Below, piece after piece: positions 1 through 8,307 of a DNA stretch of 64,000 nucleotides. Where the stretch lies: positions 806,001-870,000 of the forward strand of contig NZ_FOCZ01000002.1 of the NCBI RefSeq assembly GCF_900110245.1, given 5' to 3'. The notes beneath the pieces are model-generated. The model did no database searches and was not told where the DNA came from. It worked only from the letters and a program-made list of their open reading frames with translations. The stretch's first letter is position 1; the number at the start of each line of letters is the position of its first letter. The DNA is from Niastella yeongjuensis (GTDB lineage Bacteria > Bacteroidota > Bacteroidia > Chitinophagales > Chitinophagaceae). Both the position numbers and the translations under genes were made by a program.

Positions 1-1
1 C

Positions 2-163
2 GAAGCGCAGGTAGGACTTGGTTCTGAATACGTACGGGCACCACGGTTAACACTGATAGGGGAGGAGCGGGATCGGGTGTTGAAGATTATTAAAGAAGGT
101 ATTGCTACCAGACCAAAGCTGGAGGTTGACGAGTTGGTAAAGGCAGTGGGCAGTAGGCAGTAG
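2..163 (+). CDS. C-terminal end of a DapA/N-acetylneuraminate-lyase-family aldolase (partial)
   Basis: The window opens inside a reading frame whose last 53 codons are visible. The peptide contains YVRAPRLTLIGEERDRVLKI followed by a helix ending in ATRPKLE. This is the usual C-terminal helix signature of dihydrodipicolinate synthase-like class I aldolases (DapA, KDG aldolase, sialic acid lyase), which cleave or form 2-keto acids through a Schiff-base lysine. The catalytic part lies outside the window, so substrate cannot be assigned. The last codons (A-V-G-S-R-Q-stop) are written in GGCAGTR heptads, so the repeat array that fills the next spacer begins inside the gene and supplies its stop codon. 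Family assignment rests on a short C-terminal match only. Confidence 0.55.
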   Translation, partial: EAQVGLGSEYVRAPRLTLIGEERDRVLKIIKEGIATRPKLEVDELVKAVGSRQ

Positions 164-330
164 GCAGTAGGAAAAAGGCAATGGGCAATAGGCGGGAGAA
201 GCAGACAGCAGAAATGAAAACGCTGAAACAGGGGCCGATAATCGCGAACTAGGAACCCAATAACCCAATAACTCAATAACCCAATAACCGGAACGCTGAA
301 CTTGAAACCTGCAACTCGGAACTAAGAATC
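141..330 (+). repeat. Composite short-tandem repeat element, copy 1 (modules a-b-c)
   Basis: The whole spacer between the aldolase fragment and the DUF885 gene is repetitive. Module a (141-195) is a run of heptads GGCAGTG/GGCAGTA/GGCAATG. A less ordered middle follows. Module b (253-287) has about four copies of the octad CCCAATAA. Module c (288-325) has heptads such as GAACTTG, AAACCTG, CAACTCG. The same module order recurs at 2044-2155 and, reverse-complemented, at 4526-4711. No ORF, tRNA or clear promoter was seen here. Confidence 0.8.
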
Positions 331-334
331 GCTT

Positions 335-2044
335 ATGAGAAAACAACATATACTTATCCTTGGCCTGCTATTTACCTCAGCATCCACTTTGTCTCAACAG
401 ACATTGTACCAGCAAAACAGTGAAGTAAACAACCTGATGGTACAATACGATGCCGATCGGGGCAGCCTCAACCGGTTTTATTTTGTTGAGAATTCCCCGG
501 AACGGCGAAACCGGTTTGTAGCGCTGGTCACCGATTATGAGAAACAGGTTCAACAGTTGAAATACGACAACCTGCCAACCGGCAGCCGGGTAGATTATCT
601 TCTATTCAAACGAAACCTTGATGAACAACTGCGGCTGCTGGAAGTAGAGAAAAAGGAATGCGAACAGCTGGGCAACTGGTTCTCGTTTTCTACCGGGATC
701 TATGAAATAGAAAAATTCCGACGCCGCGGTACCCAACCCGATGCCCAACAATGGGCCACCAGTATGAAAGCCATCACGGAAAGCATTCACCAGCTTTCCA
801 GATCACTGACCAAAGACAGTACGATCACCATCAATTTGATCCGCCGGGCGCAGGGCATTGTAAAAGGATTACAGTCTGCATTGAAAAACGTGAATGACTT
901 TTATGGTGGTTACGATCCCGGTTATACCTGGTGGATCCCCGACAGCTTTAAACACCTGGATAGTGCCCTGTCTGCCTACGGCAAATTGTGGCAGGAGAAG
1001 GCAAAAGCGGCGCCGGGTGGTAAAGACGATGGCAGTCATATTATCGGCTATCCCATCGGGAAAGACGAGATCATTCGCCAGCTGCAGCTGGAATATATCC
1101 CCTATACCCCCGAAGAACTGATCGACATTGCCAATAAAGAGTTTGCCTGGTGCGATGCCGAAATGTTGAAAGCCTCCCAGGAAATGGGTTTTGGTAAAGA
1201 CTGGAAGAAAGCGCTGGAAAAAGTAAAGAATACCTATGTGCCGCCGGGCAAACAACCCGAGGCCATTATGAAACTATACAACGAATCGGTAGACTTCCTA
1301 AAAAAGAACAACCTGGTTACCATTCCACCGGTGGCAGAAGAAACCTGGCGCATGATCATGATGACGCCCGATCGGCAACTGGTTAATCCGTTTTTTACAG
1401 GCGGAGAAGTGCTGAGCATTTCATACCCAACCAATACCATGGAAGAAGATGATAAAATGATGAGTATGCGTGGGAACAATCCGCATTTCTCCCGCGCTAC
1501 GGTACACCACGAATTGATTGCCGGTCATCACCTGCAAGGTTTTATGAATAACCGGTACCGCGCTTATCGCAATTTTGATACCCCTTTCTGGATCGAAGGC
1601 TGGTCGTTGTACTGGGAAATGGTACTGTGGGACCTGCACTTTCCGCAATCGCCCGAAGATCGGGTAGGCATGTTGTTTTGGCGCATGCACCGGTGTGCCC
1701 GCATTATATTTTCATTGAACTATCACCTCGGTAAATGGACGCCCCAGCAGTGTATCGACTTCCTGGTTGACCGTGTAGGCCATGAAAGGGCCAATGCCGA
1801 AGGTGAAGTGCGCCGGTCATTTATTGGAAATTATGGCCCCTTGTATCAACTGGCGTATATGATCGGCGGATTGCAATTCTATGCCATGAAAAAAGAACTG
1901 GTCGACAGCGGTAAGATGACCTGGCAGCAATACCACGATGCCGTGTTGCACGAAAACTCCATGCCGGTTACTATGGTAAGGGCAATACTTACCAACCTGG
2001 CATTACCGAAGGATTATAAGGCGGAATGGAAGTTTTATAAATAA
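335..2044 (+). CDS. DUF885 family putative metallopeptidase, secreted
   Basis: A 569-residue protein starting with a signal peptide (MRKQHILILGLLF, predicted cleavage near residue 20), so it probably acts in the periplasm or at the surface. It matches the DUF885 family: the central motif HHELIAGHHLQ (about residues 391-401) is the HExxxGHH-type metal-binding signature, followed by EGWSLYWE. Family members are presumed zinc peptidases, often with carboxypeptidase-like folds; substrate is unknown. In most members the residue before Gly in the motif is Pro and here it is Ala. The ATG at 335 directly precedes the signal peptide, and there is no strong Shine-Dalgarno, as is common in Bacteroidota. 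The gene is followed by GH127 on the same strand after a 120-bp repeat spacer. Confidence 0.85.
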   Translation: MRKQHILILGLLFTSASTLSQQTLYQQNSEVNNLMVQYDADRGSLNRFYFVENSPERRNRFVALVTDYEKQVQQLKYDNLPTGSRVDYLLFKRNLDEQLRLLEVEKKECEQLGNWFSFSTGIYEIEKFRRRGTQPDAQQWATSMKAITESIHQLSRSLTKDSTITINLIRRAQGIVKGLQSALKNVNDFYGGYDPGYTWWIPDSFKHLDSALSAYGKLWQEKAKAAPGGKDDGSHIIGYPIGKDEIIRQLQLEYIPYTPEELIDIANKEFAWCDAEMLKASQEMGFGKDWKKALEKVKNTYVPPGKQPEAIMKLYNESVDFLKKNNLVTIPPVAEETWRMIMMTPDRQLVNPFFTGGEVLSISYPTNTMEEDDKMMSMRGNNPHFSRATVHHELIAGHHLQGFMNNRYRAYRNFDTPFWIEGWSLYWEMVLWDLHFPQSPEDRVGMLFWRMHRCARIIFSLNYHLGKWTPQQCIDFLVDRVGHERANAEGEVRRSFIGNYGPLYQLAYMIGGLQFYAMKKELVDSGKMTWQQYHDAVLHENSMPVTMVRAILTNLALPKDYKAEWKFYK

Positions 2045-2155
2045 AGGCAGAGGGCAGAAGGCAGAGAGAAATACACCTTTGCGCTGCAAATAGCGAGGAA
2101 TCGCCAATAACCCGGAACTCTGAACTTTAAACTTTCAACCTTGAACTAATAAGCC
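2044..2155 (+). repeat. Composite short-tandem repeat element, copy 2 (modules a-core-b-c)
   Basis: The spacer between DUF885 and GH127. Module a is GGCAGAG/GGCAGAA heptads (2046-2066). It is followed by a core AATACACCTTTGCGC (2070-2084), module b CCAATAACCC (about 2103-2112), and module c heptads TGAACTT, TAAACTT, TCAACCT, TGAACTA (about 2118-2148). The core recurs with one mismatch, inverted, at 4623-4637. CACCTTTG in the core is one base from the -7 consensus TAnnTTTG and could serve the GH127 gene. Confidence 0.8.
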
Positions 2156-2164
2156 TGTTCAGCA

Positions 2165-4525
2165 ATGAAAAAGCATATAACGTATTCAGTCATTTTGTTG
2201 CTAACGATAAACGCCTATACACAGAGTTACGTCCCCGAAAAGCAACAGCCTAAAATGAAAGTGAAGCCCGTTGTGCCGGTAAAAGCCTACAGCTTTAACC
2301 TGCAGGATGTGCAGTTGCTGGATGGTCCGTTTAAAAAAGCGATGGAAGCAGATGTGCGTTATTTGCAGGTGATAGAACCCGACCGGCTGCTGGCCGACTT
2401 TCGCGAACATGCAGGGCTAAAAGCAAAAGGTACACACTATGGCGGGTGGGAACACAGCGGACTGGCAGGCCATACCCTCGGTCATTATTTATCGGCCTGT
2501 GCCATGCACTATGCGGCTTCGCGCGATAAACAGTTCCTCGATAAAGTAAACTACATCGTTGACGAACTGGCCGAATGTCAGCCTAAACGCAATGGATATG
2601 TGGGCGCCATTCCCAAAGAAGACAGCATGTGGGCAGAAGTGGAAAAAGGAAATATCCGCTCGCGTGGTTTTGATCTCAATGGCGCCTGGTCGCCCTGGTA
2701 CACCGTGCATAAGATCATGGCCGGTTTGCTCGATGCTTATTTATATTGCGATAATAAGAAAGCACTGGCGGTAGAAACAGGTATGGCCGACTGGTCGGCC
2801 CACCTTCTTCGCAACCTGCCCGACAGCTCTTTGCAACGCATGTTGTTTTGTGAATACGGCGGCATGAACGATGTGCTGGCCAACACCTATGCCCTCACTG
2901 GCGAAAAGAAATACCTGGACCTTTCCTATAAATTTCACGATAAACACATCCTCGATTCCCTGGCCTTGCAAAAAGACGTCCTGCCCGGCAAGCATTCCAA
3001 TACCCAGATCCCAAAGGTCATCGGTTGTATCCGCCGCTATGAATTAACCGCGGATGATAAAGACAAAACCATTGCTGATTTCTTCTGGCAAACGGTGGTG
3101 AACAACCATTCCTATGCACCAGGCGGCAACAGCAACTACGAATACCTGGGCCCGGCCAATCAGCTGAATGAAACGCTCACCGACAATACCATGGAAACCT
3201 GCAATACCTATAATATGTTGAAGCTGACCCGGCATTTGTTTGCCCTGCAGCCGGCCGCCAGCCTCATGGATTATTACGAACGCGCTTTGTATAATCATAT
3301 ACTATCGTCTCAGGACCACAGCACGGGCATGATGTGTTATTTTGTTCCGCTGCGTATGGGTACCCAAAAGGAGTTCAGCGATTCCTTCAACACCTTTACC
3401 TGTTGTGTGGGATCAGGTATGGAAAACCATGTGAAGTATGGCGAAAGCATCTATTACCAGGGCGTCAATGGCAGCCTGTATGTAAACCTGTTCATTGCTT
3501 CCAGGTTGAACTGGAAAGAAAAAGGCGTGGTGATAGAACAACAGACCCAATTGCCGGAGAGCAACTGGGTACGTTTTGCCATCACAGCTTCCCGGCCGGT
3601 ACCGTTCACCCTGCGCATTCGTAATCCCCACTGGTCAACTCAGGGAAGCTGGTTAGCCGTGAACGGAAAAGAGCAAACGAATCTGCAACCTGATGCCGAT
3701 GGGTATTTTACCATTACCCGAACCTGGAAAACAGGTGATGCGGTCATCTTCAAACCCAGCCTGCAATTATATACCCAATCCATGCCCGATAATCCCAACC
3801 GCCTGGCGGTTTTTTATGGGCCTGTAGTGCTGGCGGGCGTATTGGGCAATAAAGAACCAGATCCTGTTACGGGTATCCCGGTGTTGGTGTCAACAGAAGT
3901 CGATCCGGCCAGTTGGTTAAAGGCAGATAACAACCAGCCACTGGTTTTTCATTCCCTGAATACCGGGCAACCGCAGGAGGTTACCTTGAAACCATTCAAC
4001 CAGGTACAAAAAGAATTTTACAATGTATACTGGGACCTGTTCACCCCCCAGCGCTGGGGCGAACAACAAAAGTTATATGAGGCCGAACGCAAAGAACGAC
4101 ACGAGCTGGAAGTAAGAACGGTTGATCTGGTACGACTGGGCGAAATGCAGCCCGAACGTGACCATGAATTCACCGGGGAGAAGATAAATACAGGCGAAGA
4201 GCATACCCGTAAATACCGGCTGGCGCATTCCGGTGGTTATTTCTCGTTTAACCTTAAGGTTGACCCGGAGAAGCCCAACAGCCTGTTGTGTACTTACTGG
4301 GGAATGGATAACCGGGGCAGAACATTCGATATCCTGGTAAACGACGTTACAATTGCTACCGAAGACCTGAACAAGTATAAATCCAGTAAATTCTACGATA
4401 TTGTATATCCCATTCCCGTTAACATCACCAAAGGCAAACAGCAGGTAAAACTTACGTTTAAACCTGCTGCGCACAATATGGTTGGTCCCGTCTATGGAGA
4501 AGTTAGAATTATGAGAGAGAATTAG
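2165..4525 (+). CDS. Glycoside hydrolase family 127, beta-L-arabinofuranosidase (DUF1680)
   Basis: A 786-residue secreted enzyme (signal peptide MKKHITYSVILLLTINAYTQ). The alpha/alpha-barrel domain begins near residue 45 (LLDGPFKKAMEADVRYL) and carries WEHSGLAGHTLGHYLSA, typical of GH127. The zinc-thiolate catalytic set is present: TMETCNTYN places E344 and C346, and FTCCVGSG places C413 and C414, close to E338/C340/C417/C418 of Bifidobacterium HypBA1, where the first of the CC pair is the nucleophile. A beta-sandwich region and an extra C-terminal beta domain (about 690-786) follow. Expected to release terminal L-arabinofuranose from arabinan-like plant glycans or glycoproteins. It sits behind the DUF885 peptidase, and both are bracketed by inverted composite repeats. 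Confidence 0.92.
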   Translation: MKKHITYSVILLLTINAYTQSYVPEKQQPKMKVKPVVPVKAYSFNLQDVQLLDGPFKKAMEADVRYLQVIEPDRLLADFREHAGLKAKGTHYGGWEHSGLAGHTLGHYLSACAMHYAASRDKQFLDKVNYIVDELAECQPKRNGYVGAIPKEDSMWAEVEKGNIRSRGFDLNGAWSPWYTVHKIMAGLLDAYLYCDNKKALAVETGMADWSAHLLRNLPDSSLQRMLFCEYGGMNDVLANTYALTGEKKYLDLSYKFHDKHILDSLALQKDVLPGKHSNTQIPKVIGCIRRYELTADDKDKTIADFFWQTVVNNHSYAPGGNSNYEYLGPANQLNETLTDNTMETCNTYNMLKLTRHLFALQPAASLMDYYERALYNHILSSQDHSTGMMCYFVPLRMGTQKEFSDSFNTFTCCVGSGMENHVKYGESIYYQGVNGSLYVNLFIASRLNWKEKGVVIEQQTQLPESNWVRFAITASRPVPFTLRIRNPHWSTQGSWLAVNGKEQTNLQPDADGYFTITRTWKTGDAVIFKPSLQLYTQSMPDNPNRLAVFYGPVVLAGVLGNKEPDPVTGIPVLVSTEVDPASWLKADNNQPLVFHSLNTGQPQEVTLKPFNQVQKEFYNVYWDLFTPQRWGEQQKLYEAERKERHELEVRTVDLVRLGEMQPERDHEFTGEKINTGEEHTRKYRLAHSGGYFSFNLKVDPEKPNSLLCTYWGMDNRGRTFDILVNDVTIATEDLNKYKSSKFYDIVYPIPVNITKGKQQVKLTFKPAAHNMVGPVYGEVRIMREN

Positions 4526-4711
4526 TTTAAAGTTTAAAGTTTCAAGTTTCAAGTTCGAAGTTCCAGTTATTGGGTTATTAAGTTCTTAGGTTTATGAGTG
4601 CTGGGTTCTTGGAAGTTGAGCCGCGCATAGGTGTATTACTTCCTGCTTGCAGTCTGAAGTGGTTTTCTCATTGCCTATTGCCCATTGCCTTTTTCCCACT
4701 GCCCACTGCCT
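4526..4711 (-). repeat. Composite short-tandem repeat element, copy 3 (inverted)
   Basis: The spacer between the convergent GH127 and T9SS genes. Read on the plus strand it is module c reversed (heptads AGTTTAA, AGTTTCA, AGTTCGA; 4523-4564), module b reversed (TTATTGGGTTATT, 4567-4579), the reversed core (4623-4637), and module a reversed (CATTGCC, TATTGCC, CACTGCC heptads; 4670-4712). This is the reverse complement of the order in copies 1 and 2. Confidence 0.8.
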
Positions 4712-6061
4712 TTAAAGTTTACTAAACTGCTTCGCCAAATTAACCCCGGAAGCAGGTAATTGTATCCTCAGTACATATGTACCAGCAACCAATCCCGATA
4801 TATTCACCGATCTGACATTCAATCCCTGTTGTAAAGATGCTTGCTGACTGATCACCGGTTGACCTGTGATATTATATACCTGCACGGTAACGGCAGCAGG
4901 AGCTTCGCTTGAAAGTACATAGTTGATGGTGGACGTAGCCTGCGTTGGATAAACAGTTACCTCATTGTTAAGGCCTCCATTTTTCAGAATGATTACTGAT
5001 GAATAGACAAAGTTTCCATTGATGTCAACCTGTTTTACGCGGTAATAGCTGGTGGCATTGGTATTATTCTCATTGAAGGCATAGGTATTGCTGGTGTTGT
5101 TGCCTGCCTGCACCCGGCCTATAGAGTCGTAATTGCGGCCATTCAACGAACGTTCAACAACAAAATGGCTATTGTTCATTTCATTTACGGTAACCCAGGT
5201 CAGGGCTGCTTTGTTATCTTTAATAATGCCGGTAAAGCTGGTGAAAGTCACCGGTAAGGCGCCAGTTACCAGAACAGAAGTAGTTAAGGTAGCAACCTGG
5301 CAGGTTGTATTGCTGATGGTAACAGACAGGCTTTTATCACCGGTAGTAGTCCATTTGGCGGAAGGGGTAGCAGCGGTTGAAGTAGCTGGTGTGGCCCCTG
5401 AACCAAAGCTCCAGTTGTAGGTAATACCACTGGAAGGACTGTTGCTTACCGAGTAGTTATAGGTATTATTTACCAGCGGAGCAGTGTTACCGCTGATAGC
5501 CAGGCTGGATTGTGGATGCATGTTAATATCGTCCACAATAACCCCATAGGAAGAGTTGCCGTTATTATCAGCAATATGAATGTTTACCTGTTTATCACTG
5601 CTGTTGGCAGGTACGGTAAACGAATATGTTTCGGTAGTCCAGCTGAAGGTGGTATTGTTATAGCTTTTGGTTGAATTTACGTAGTTGGTATGAGAAGTAA
5701 CTCCTCTTACTTTTACCGAAATGCCGGGGTTATTAGGGGTACTGGCATCGATCCTTCTTGTTGCTTTGAAAGTAAATACATAAGTAACACCAGGCATGAT
5801 ACAGATGTTTTGATCAAGACAACGTTCCATATCGATCTCGGTAACATTATTGGTAGTACTTGAACCGCCGTACACGTTTTCAGGATTCACTTCAACAGAA
5901 CAGCTGTTTGTCCAGCCGGTACCGCCATTATTAAAAGAAGAATTGGTAACCAGGTTTTGTGCCGACATAAAAAGTGGCAATAAGATCATGGCAACTATCA
6001 GGGTAAATTTTGTGGTCATGATATGCTGGGTTGAGGGTTTAGGATCTGTAAGAGTTTTCAT
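4712..6061 (-). CDS. T9SS-secreted protein with CBM4/9-like and PKD-like domains
   Basis: Encodes about 449 residues. After an extended N-region and signal peptide (core TLIVAMILLPLFMSAQ) comes a carbohydrate-binding-module-like jelly roll opening NLVTNSSFNNGGTGW. A PKD-like segment (YNWSFGSGATP) follows, then a fibronectin-like region, and a type IX secretion sorting domain at the C-terminus (VTVYPTQATSTINYVL ... GTYVLRI). No catalytic domain was recognised, so it is best read as a surface or extracellular glycan-binding or adhesin-like protein exported by T9SS. Start: the frame extends 18 bp further to a GTG at 6079, but the ATG at 6061 is preferred. An ATG at 6019 directly before the hydrophobic core is the other option. 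Confidence 0.8.
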   Translation of the reverse strand: MKTLTDPKPSTQHIMTTKFTLIVAMILLPLFMSAQNLVTNSSFNNGGTGWTNSCSVEVNPENVYGGSSTTNNVTEIDMERCLDQNICIMPGVTYVFTFKATRRIDASTPNNPGISVKVRGVTSHTNYVNSTKSYNNTTFSWTTETYSFTVPANSSDKQVNIHIADNNGNSSYGVIVDDINMHPQSSLAISGNTAPLVNNTYNYSVSNSPSSGITYNWSFGSGATPATSTAATPSAKWTTTGDKSLSVTISNTTCQVATLTTSVLVTGALPVTFTSFTGIIKDNKAALTWVTVNEMNNSHFVVERSLNGRNYDSIGRVQAGNNTSNTYAFNENNTNATSYYRVKQVDINGNFVYSSVIILKNGGLNNEVTVYPTQATSTINYVLSSEAPAAVTVQVYNITGQPVISQQASLQQGLNVRSVNISGLVAGTYVLRIQLPASGVNLAKQFSKL

Positions 6062-6182
6062 TTTATTGGGGTTTTGCACATGCCAGTATATAACCCAGTT
6101 CGGTGCCAGAATGCAACCTGTTTACTATGAATGGTTTATAGGCAGTGTGTGGGTGAGACTAATTCCCGGCATGGGATTTTCT

Positions 6183-6311
6183 TCCCGGGATGTTACCGGT
6201 TAGTAAAGTCGATAGTAAATGTGCGTAGCAACCAATAGGGGTAACTTTGTATCGGGTTTAGCAGGGATTAGTTAGCAACCGGTAATATGGTTCCGGCAAC
6301 GTTACCGGTAA
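6183..6311. promoter_or_regulatory. Cluster of ACCGGT palindromes in a divergent spacer
   Basis: The 515-bp spacer 6062-6576 separates the divergent T9SS and SET genes and has no convincing ORF. It contains TCCCGGGA (6183-6190) and three related sites, TTACCGGTTA (6193-6202), CAACCGGTAA (6276-6285) and the perfect palindrome TTACCGGTAA (6302-6311). A perfect -7 match TAACTTTG lies at 6242-6249 on the plus strand, but no good -33 element was seen. Which gene these sites serve is unknown. Confidence 0.4.
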
Positions 6312-6576
6312 AAAATGGCAGTTCAGGCAACAGCGGGGGACTGTAATAATTTCAGTTGTTGCAATTTTGTGCAGCCAGATGCATTCCTGCTGCATGCGAA
6401 AAGTATCACTTAAGTTCTTATCTTCGACGCCTGTTTAACCATGCATTTTTCGGTTATTGGCAAACGGAATATTAATATTTTACTACGCACAATAAACTAA
6501 TGAATAGTACGGTTAATGGCCTGTTGGTTTTGATATATAGTAAAAGCATCTTTTAAACTACTTATTTATTTATTGA

Positions 6577-7203
6577 ATGGCATTCCTGGAGAAACATTTG
6601 TACGTTAAAAAATCAACCTTACCTAACGCTGGAAAAGGATTATTTACCAAAAAATTAATTCCTAAGGGAACCCGTATTGTAGAATACAAAGGCAGAACAA
6701 GGACCTGGAAAGAAGTTCAGGCTGATGAAGATGAAAGCCCTTACATCTACTACGTGAAACGCAATTTCGTAATCGATGCTTTGAACGATAAAAAGGCCCT
6801 GGCCCGGTATGCCAATGATGCCCGGGGTTTAGAGCGGGTTAAGGATATAAACAATAATGCCGAGTATGCTGAAGAAGGCGTACGTGTGTTTATCGAGGCA
6901 ACAAAAGATATTCCGGCCGGTGGTGAAATACTGGTAGGGTATGGTCCTGAATACTGGCAGGTAATTCGCCATAACATCCGTATCGACATAAAAGAGAAAA
7001 AGAAAGCCCTTGCCAATGGTGCCAAAGTAAACGGAGCCAAAGTAAATGGCAAAATCGCCAATGGTAAAGTGGCCAATGGTAAAAAGGTGAATGGCAAAAA
7101 GACCAATGGCGCCAAAGTAAATGGTACCAATGGAAATGGCAAATCGGTTCATGCCAAAGTAAATGGAAGAAAAGTGAAAAAGGCAATTGCCAATGGGCAA
7201 TAG
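6577..7203 (+). CDS. SET-domain protein with Lys/Asn/Gly repeat tail
   Basis: Encodes 208 residues. Residues 1-135 form a compact SET domain: GKGLFTKKLIPKGTRIVEYKG near the N-terminus, then YANDARG in place of the usual N-H-S-C motif, and GGEILVGYGPEYW at the end. SET domains transfer methyl groups from S-adenosylmethionine to lysines; stand-alone bacterial versions have few proven substrates. Residues about 145-208 are a basic low-complexity tail built on KVNG, KVANG, KKTNG units, similar in composition to histone-H1-like tails, which suggests nucleic-acid binding or a self-substrate (inference). The DNA coding the tail is made of AATGG-rich repeats that run directly into the intergenic GGCAATG heptads, and the stop codon lies in one such heptad. 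Confidence 0.8.
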   Translation: MAFLEKHLYVKKSTLPNAGKGLFTKKLIPKGTRIVEYKGRTRTWKEVQADEDESPYIYYVKRNFVIDALNDKKALARYANDARGLERVKDINNNAEYAEEGVRVFIEATKDIPAGGEILVGYGPEYWQVIRHNIRIDIKEKKKALANGAKVNGAKVNGKIANGKVANGKKVNGKKTNGAKVNGTNGNGKSVHAKVNGRKVKKAIANGQ

Positions 7204-7274
7204 TCAACGGGCAATGGGTAATGGGCAATGGCGGCAAAGCTGGTAACTGGTAACCTGGAACCTGAAACCTGACC
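7190..7274 (+). repeat. Heptad repeat array (modules a-c) overlapping a gene end
   Basis: Heptads GCCAATG, GGCAATA, GTCAACG, GGCAATG, GGTAATG, GGCAATG run from the last codons of the SET gene through its stop into the spacer. They are followed by TGGTAAC, TGGTAACC, TGGAACC, TGAAACC (7241-7272). This is a short version of the composite element without the octad module. Confidence 0.7.
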
Positions 7275-7295
7275 TTAGTATCCGGAAGCTACACC

Positions 7296-8081
7296 TTACT
7301 TCATAAGCTTTTCTATAAAAAGATTAATCACTTCAACCAGGATAAGAATTATAATGATCCATTCCAGCACTATGCTGTTCCTGTATTGAAGCAGATCTTT
7401 AAACAAGTCGAGGTTTTCTTTTACAATTTCCAAACCCTCGCGGATAGTTCTGAACCGGGCCTGCAGGTCGAATGTTCTTTTCAGACCAATGTCGAGCCGG
7501 TTCAGATTCTCATCTTCCCAGGTTTCTTCGGGTGAATCAAAAATATACAGGTTGGCCTCGATGCGATTTTTCAGGTTCAGCGTGCGACCAATATATTTTT
7601 TCAAATTGCCGCCCGACAGATCAAGCCGGCCCTTCTTCTCCAATTGCTGGGTATGGTAGGTCGTTTCTTCCAGCAGCAAATTGGTTTGCTGGCTGAAATG
7701 GTCCAACGCTACAGACTGCGACACATTCAGCATAATTAACCTCAGGCTGTCAGTGGTTTCCCCTTCAATTTCAATCTTGTTATAGCCGAATTTATTATGG
7801 CGGGCATTCACTTCTATGTCAAACTCATCACTGATGTGATTCTCGAACGGGTTTTTGCAATAAGGCGTAATGGCCTGAATGAATGCCATGATCTCCACCT
7901 CGTTGTAACTAAGAAAACATACAATACCGTATTTGAAGATATACACGAACTTGGGGGTATCCGATTTCGCCCGATAAAACAACTCGTCTGAATCCCCATG
8001 TAACAACTCGGCCTTGAACACGGTTTTAAATTCTTTAATATCAATGCCATCGGCTATTTGTAAGGATAGTACTTTTAACAT
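7296..8081 (-). CDS. RMD1/YagE (DUF155) family protein
   Basis: A 261-residue protein matching the RMD1/DUF155 family. It has an N-terminal alpha/beta half (YIFKYGIVCFL), the helical region around LNVSQSVALDHFSQQTNLLLEE, the conserved stretch YIFDSPEETWEDENLNRL, and a C-terminal hydrophobic segment (IVLEWIIIILILVEVINLF) that is a probable membrane anchor. Yeast RMD1 and mitochondrial RMND1 belong to this family; RMND1 supports mitochondrial translation, and the bacterial role is not established. The gene is monocistronic, convergent with the SET gene and divergent from susC. Confidence 0.82.
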   Translation of the reverse strand: MLKVLSLQIADGIDIKEFKTVFKAELLHGDSDELFYRAKSDTPKFVYIFKYGIVCFLSYNEVEIMAFIQAITPYCKNPFENHISDEFDIEVNARHNKFGYNKIEIEGETTDSLRLIMLNVSQSVALDHFSQQTNLLLEETTYHTQQLEKKGRLDLSGGNLKKYIGRTLNLKNRIEANLYIFDSPEETWEDENLNRLDIGLKRTFDLQARFRTIREGLEIVKENLDLFKDLLQYRNSIVLEWIIIILILVEVINLFIEKLMK

Positions 8082-8210
8082 ACGTCTACTGTTTGATTAA
8101 TCTTTCTGAAATCTCCTGTCTGTATTTAAAGTTACCTTTTAGTTCCCAGTTCCTATTTTAATTGTTCTTAACCATTGATAATGAAACCCCATTTTGTCCA
8201 CTCCTTACTT

Positions 8211-8273
8211 AAACGTTTACGTAATTAAATCGTCCGTTTCTGAAAACGATTCCAGCTTTTTTTATCAAGTTTG
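8211..8273 (+). promoter_or_regulatory. LacI-type operator/promoter block of the susC operon
   Basis: This 63-bp stretch matches 18355-18417, upstream of the lacI-type gene, at 53 positions without gaps. It holds a perfect palindrome TAAACGTTTA (8210-8219) and a second LacI-like site TGAAAACGATTCCA (8241-8254), their central CG steps 33 bp apart. It ends with a promoter-like TATCAAGTTTG (8263-8273). The same 33-bp and 23-bp spacings occur in the other copy. LacI-family proteins recognise sites with a central CG step, so the neighbouring LacI regulator is the obvious candidate ligand (inference). Confidence 0.75.
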
Positions 8274-8307
8274 GTCTGGTTAAATAAAAACACAAAACTG
8301 ATTGCTT

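Noticed and set aside
7016-7200. AATGG-rich repeats as a CRISPR-like array
   Set aside because: Units are short, variable and in frame with the SET gene; there are no constant repeats with unique spacers.
6750-7237. Long minus-strand frames opposite the SET gene tail
   Set aside because: Low-complexity complements of the KVNG repeats (Pro/Leu/Phe-rich); shadows of the coding strand.
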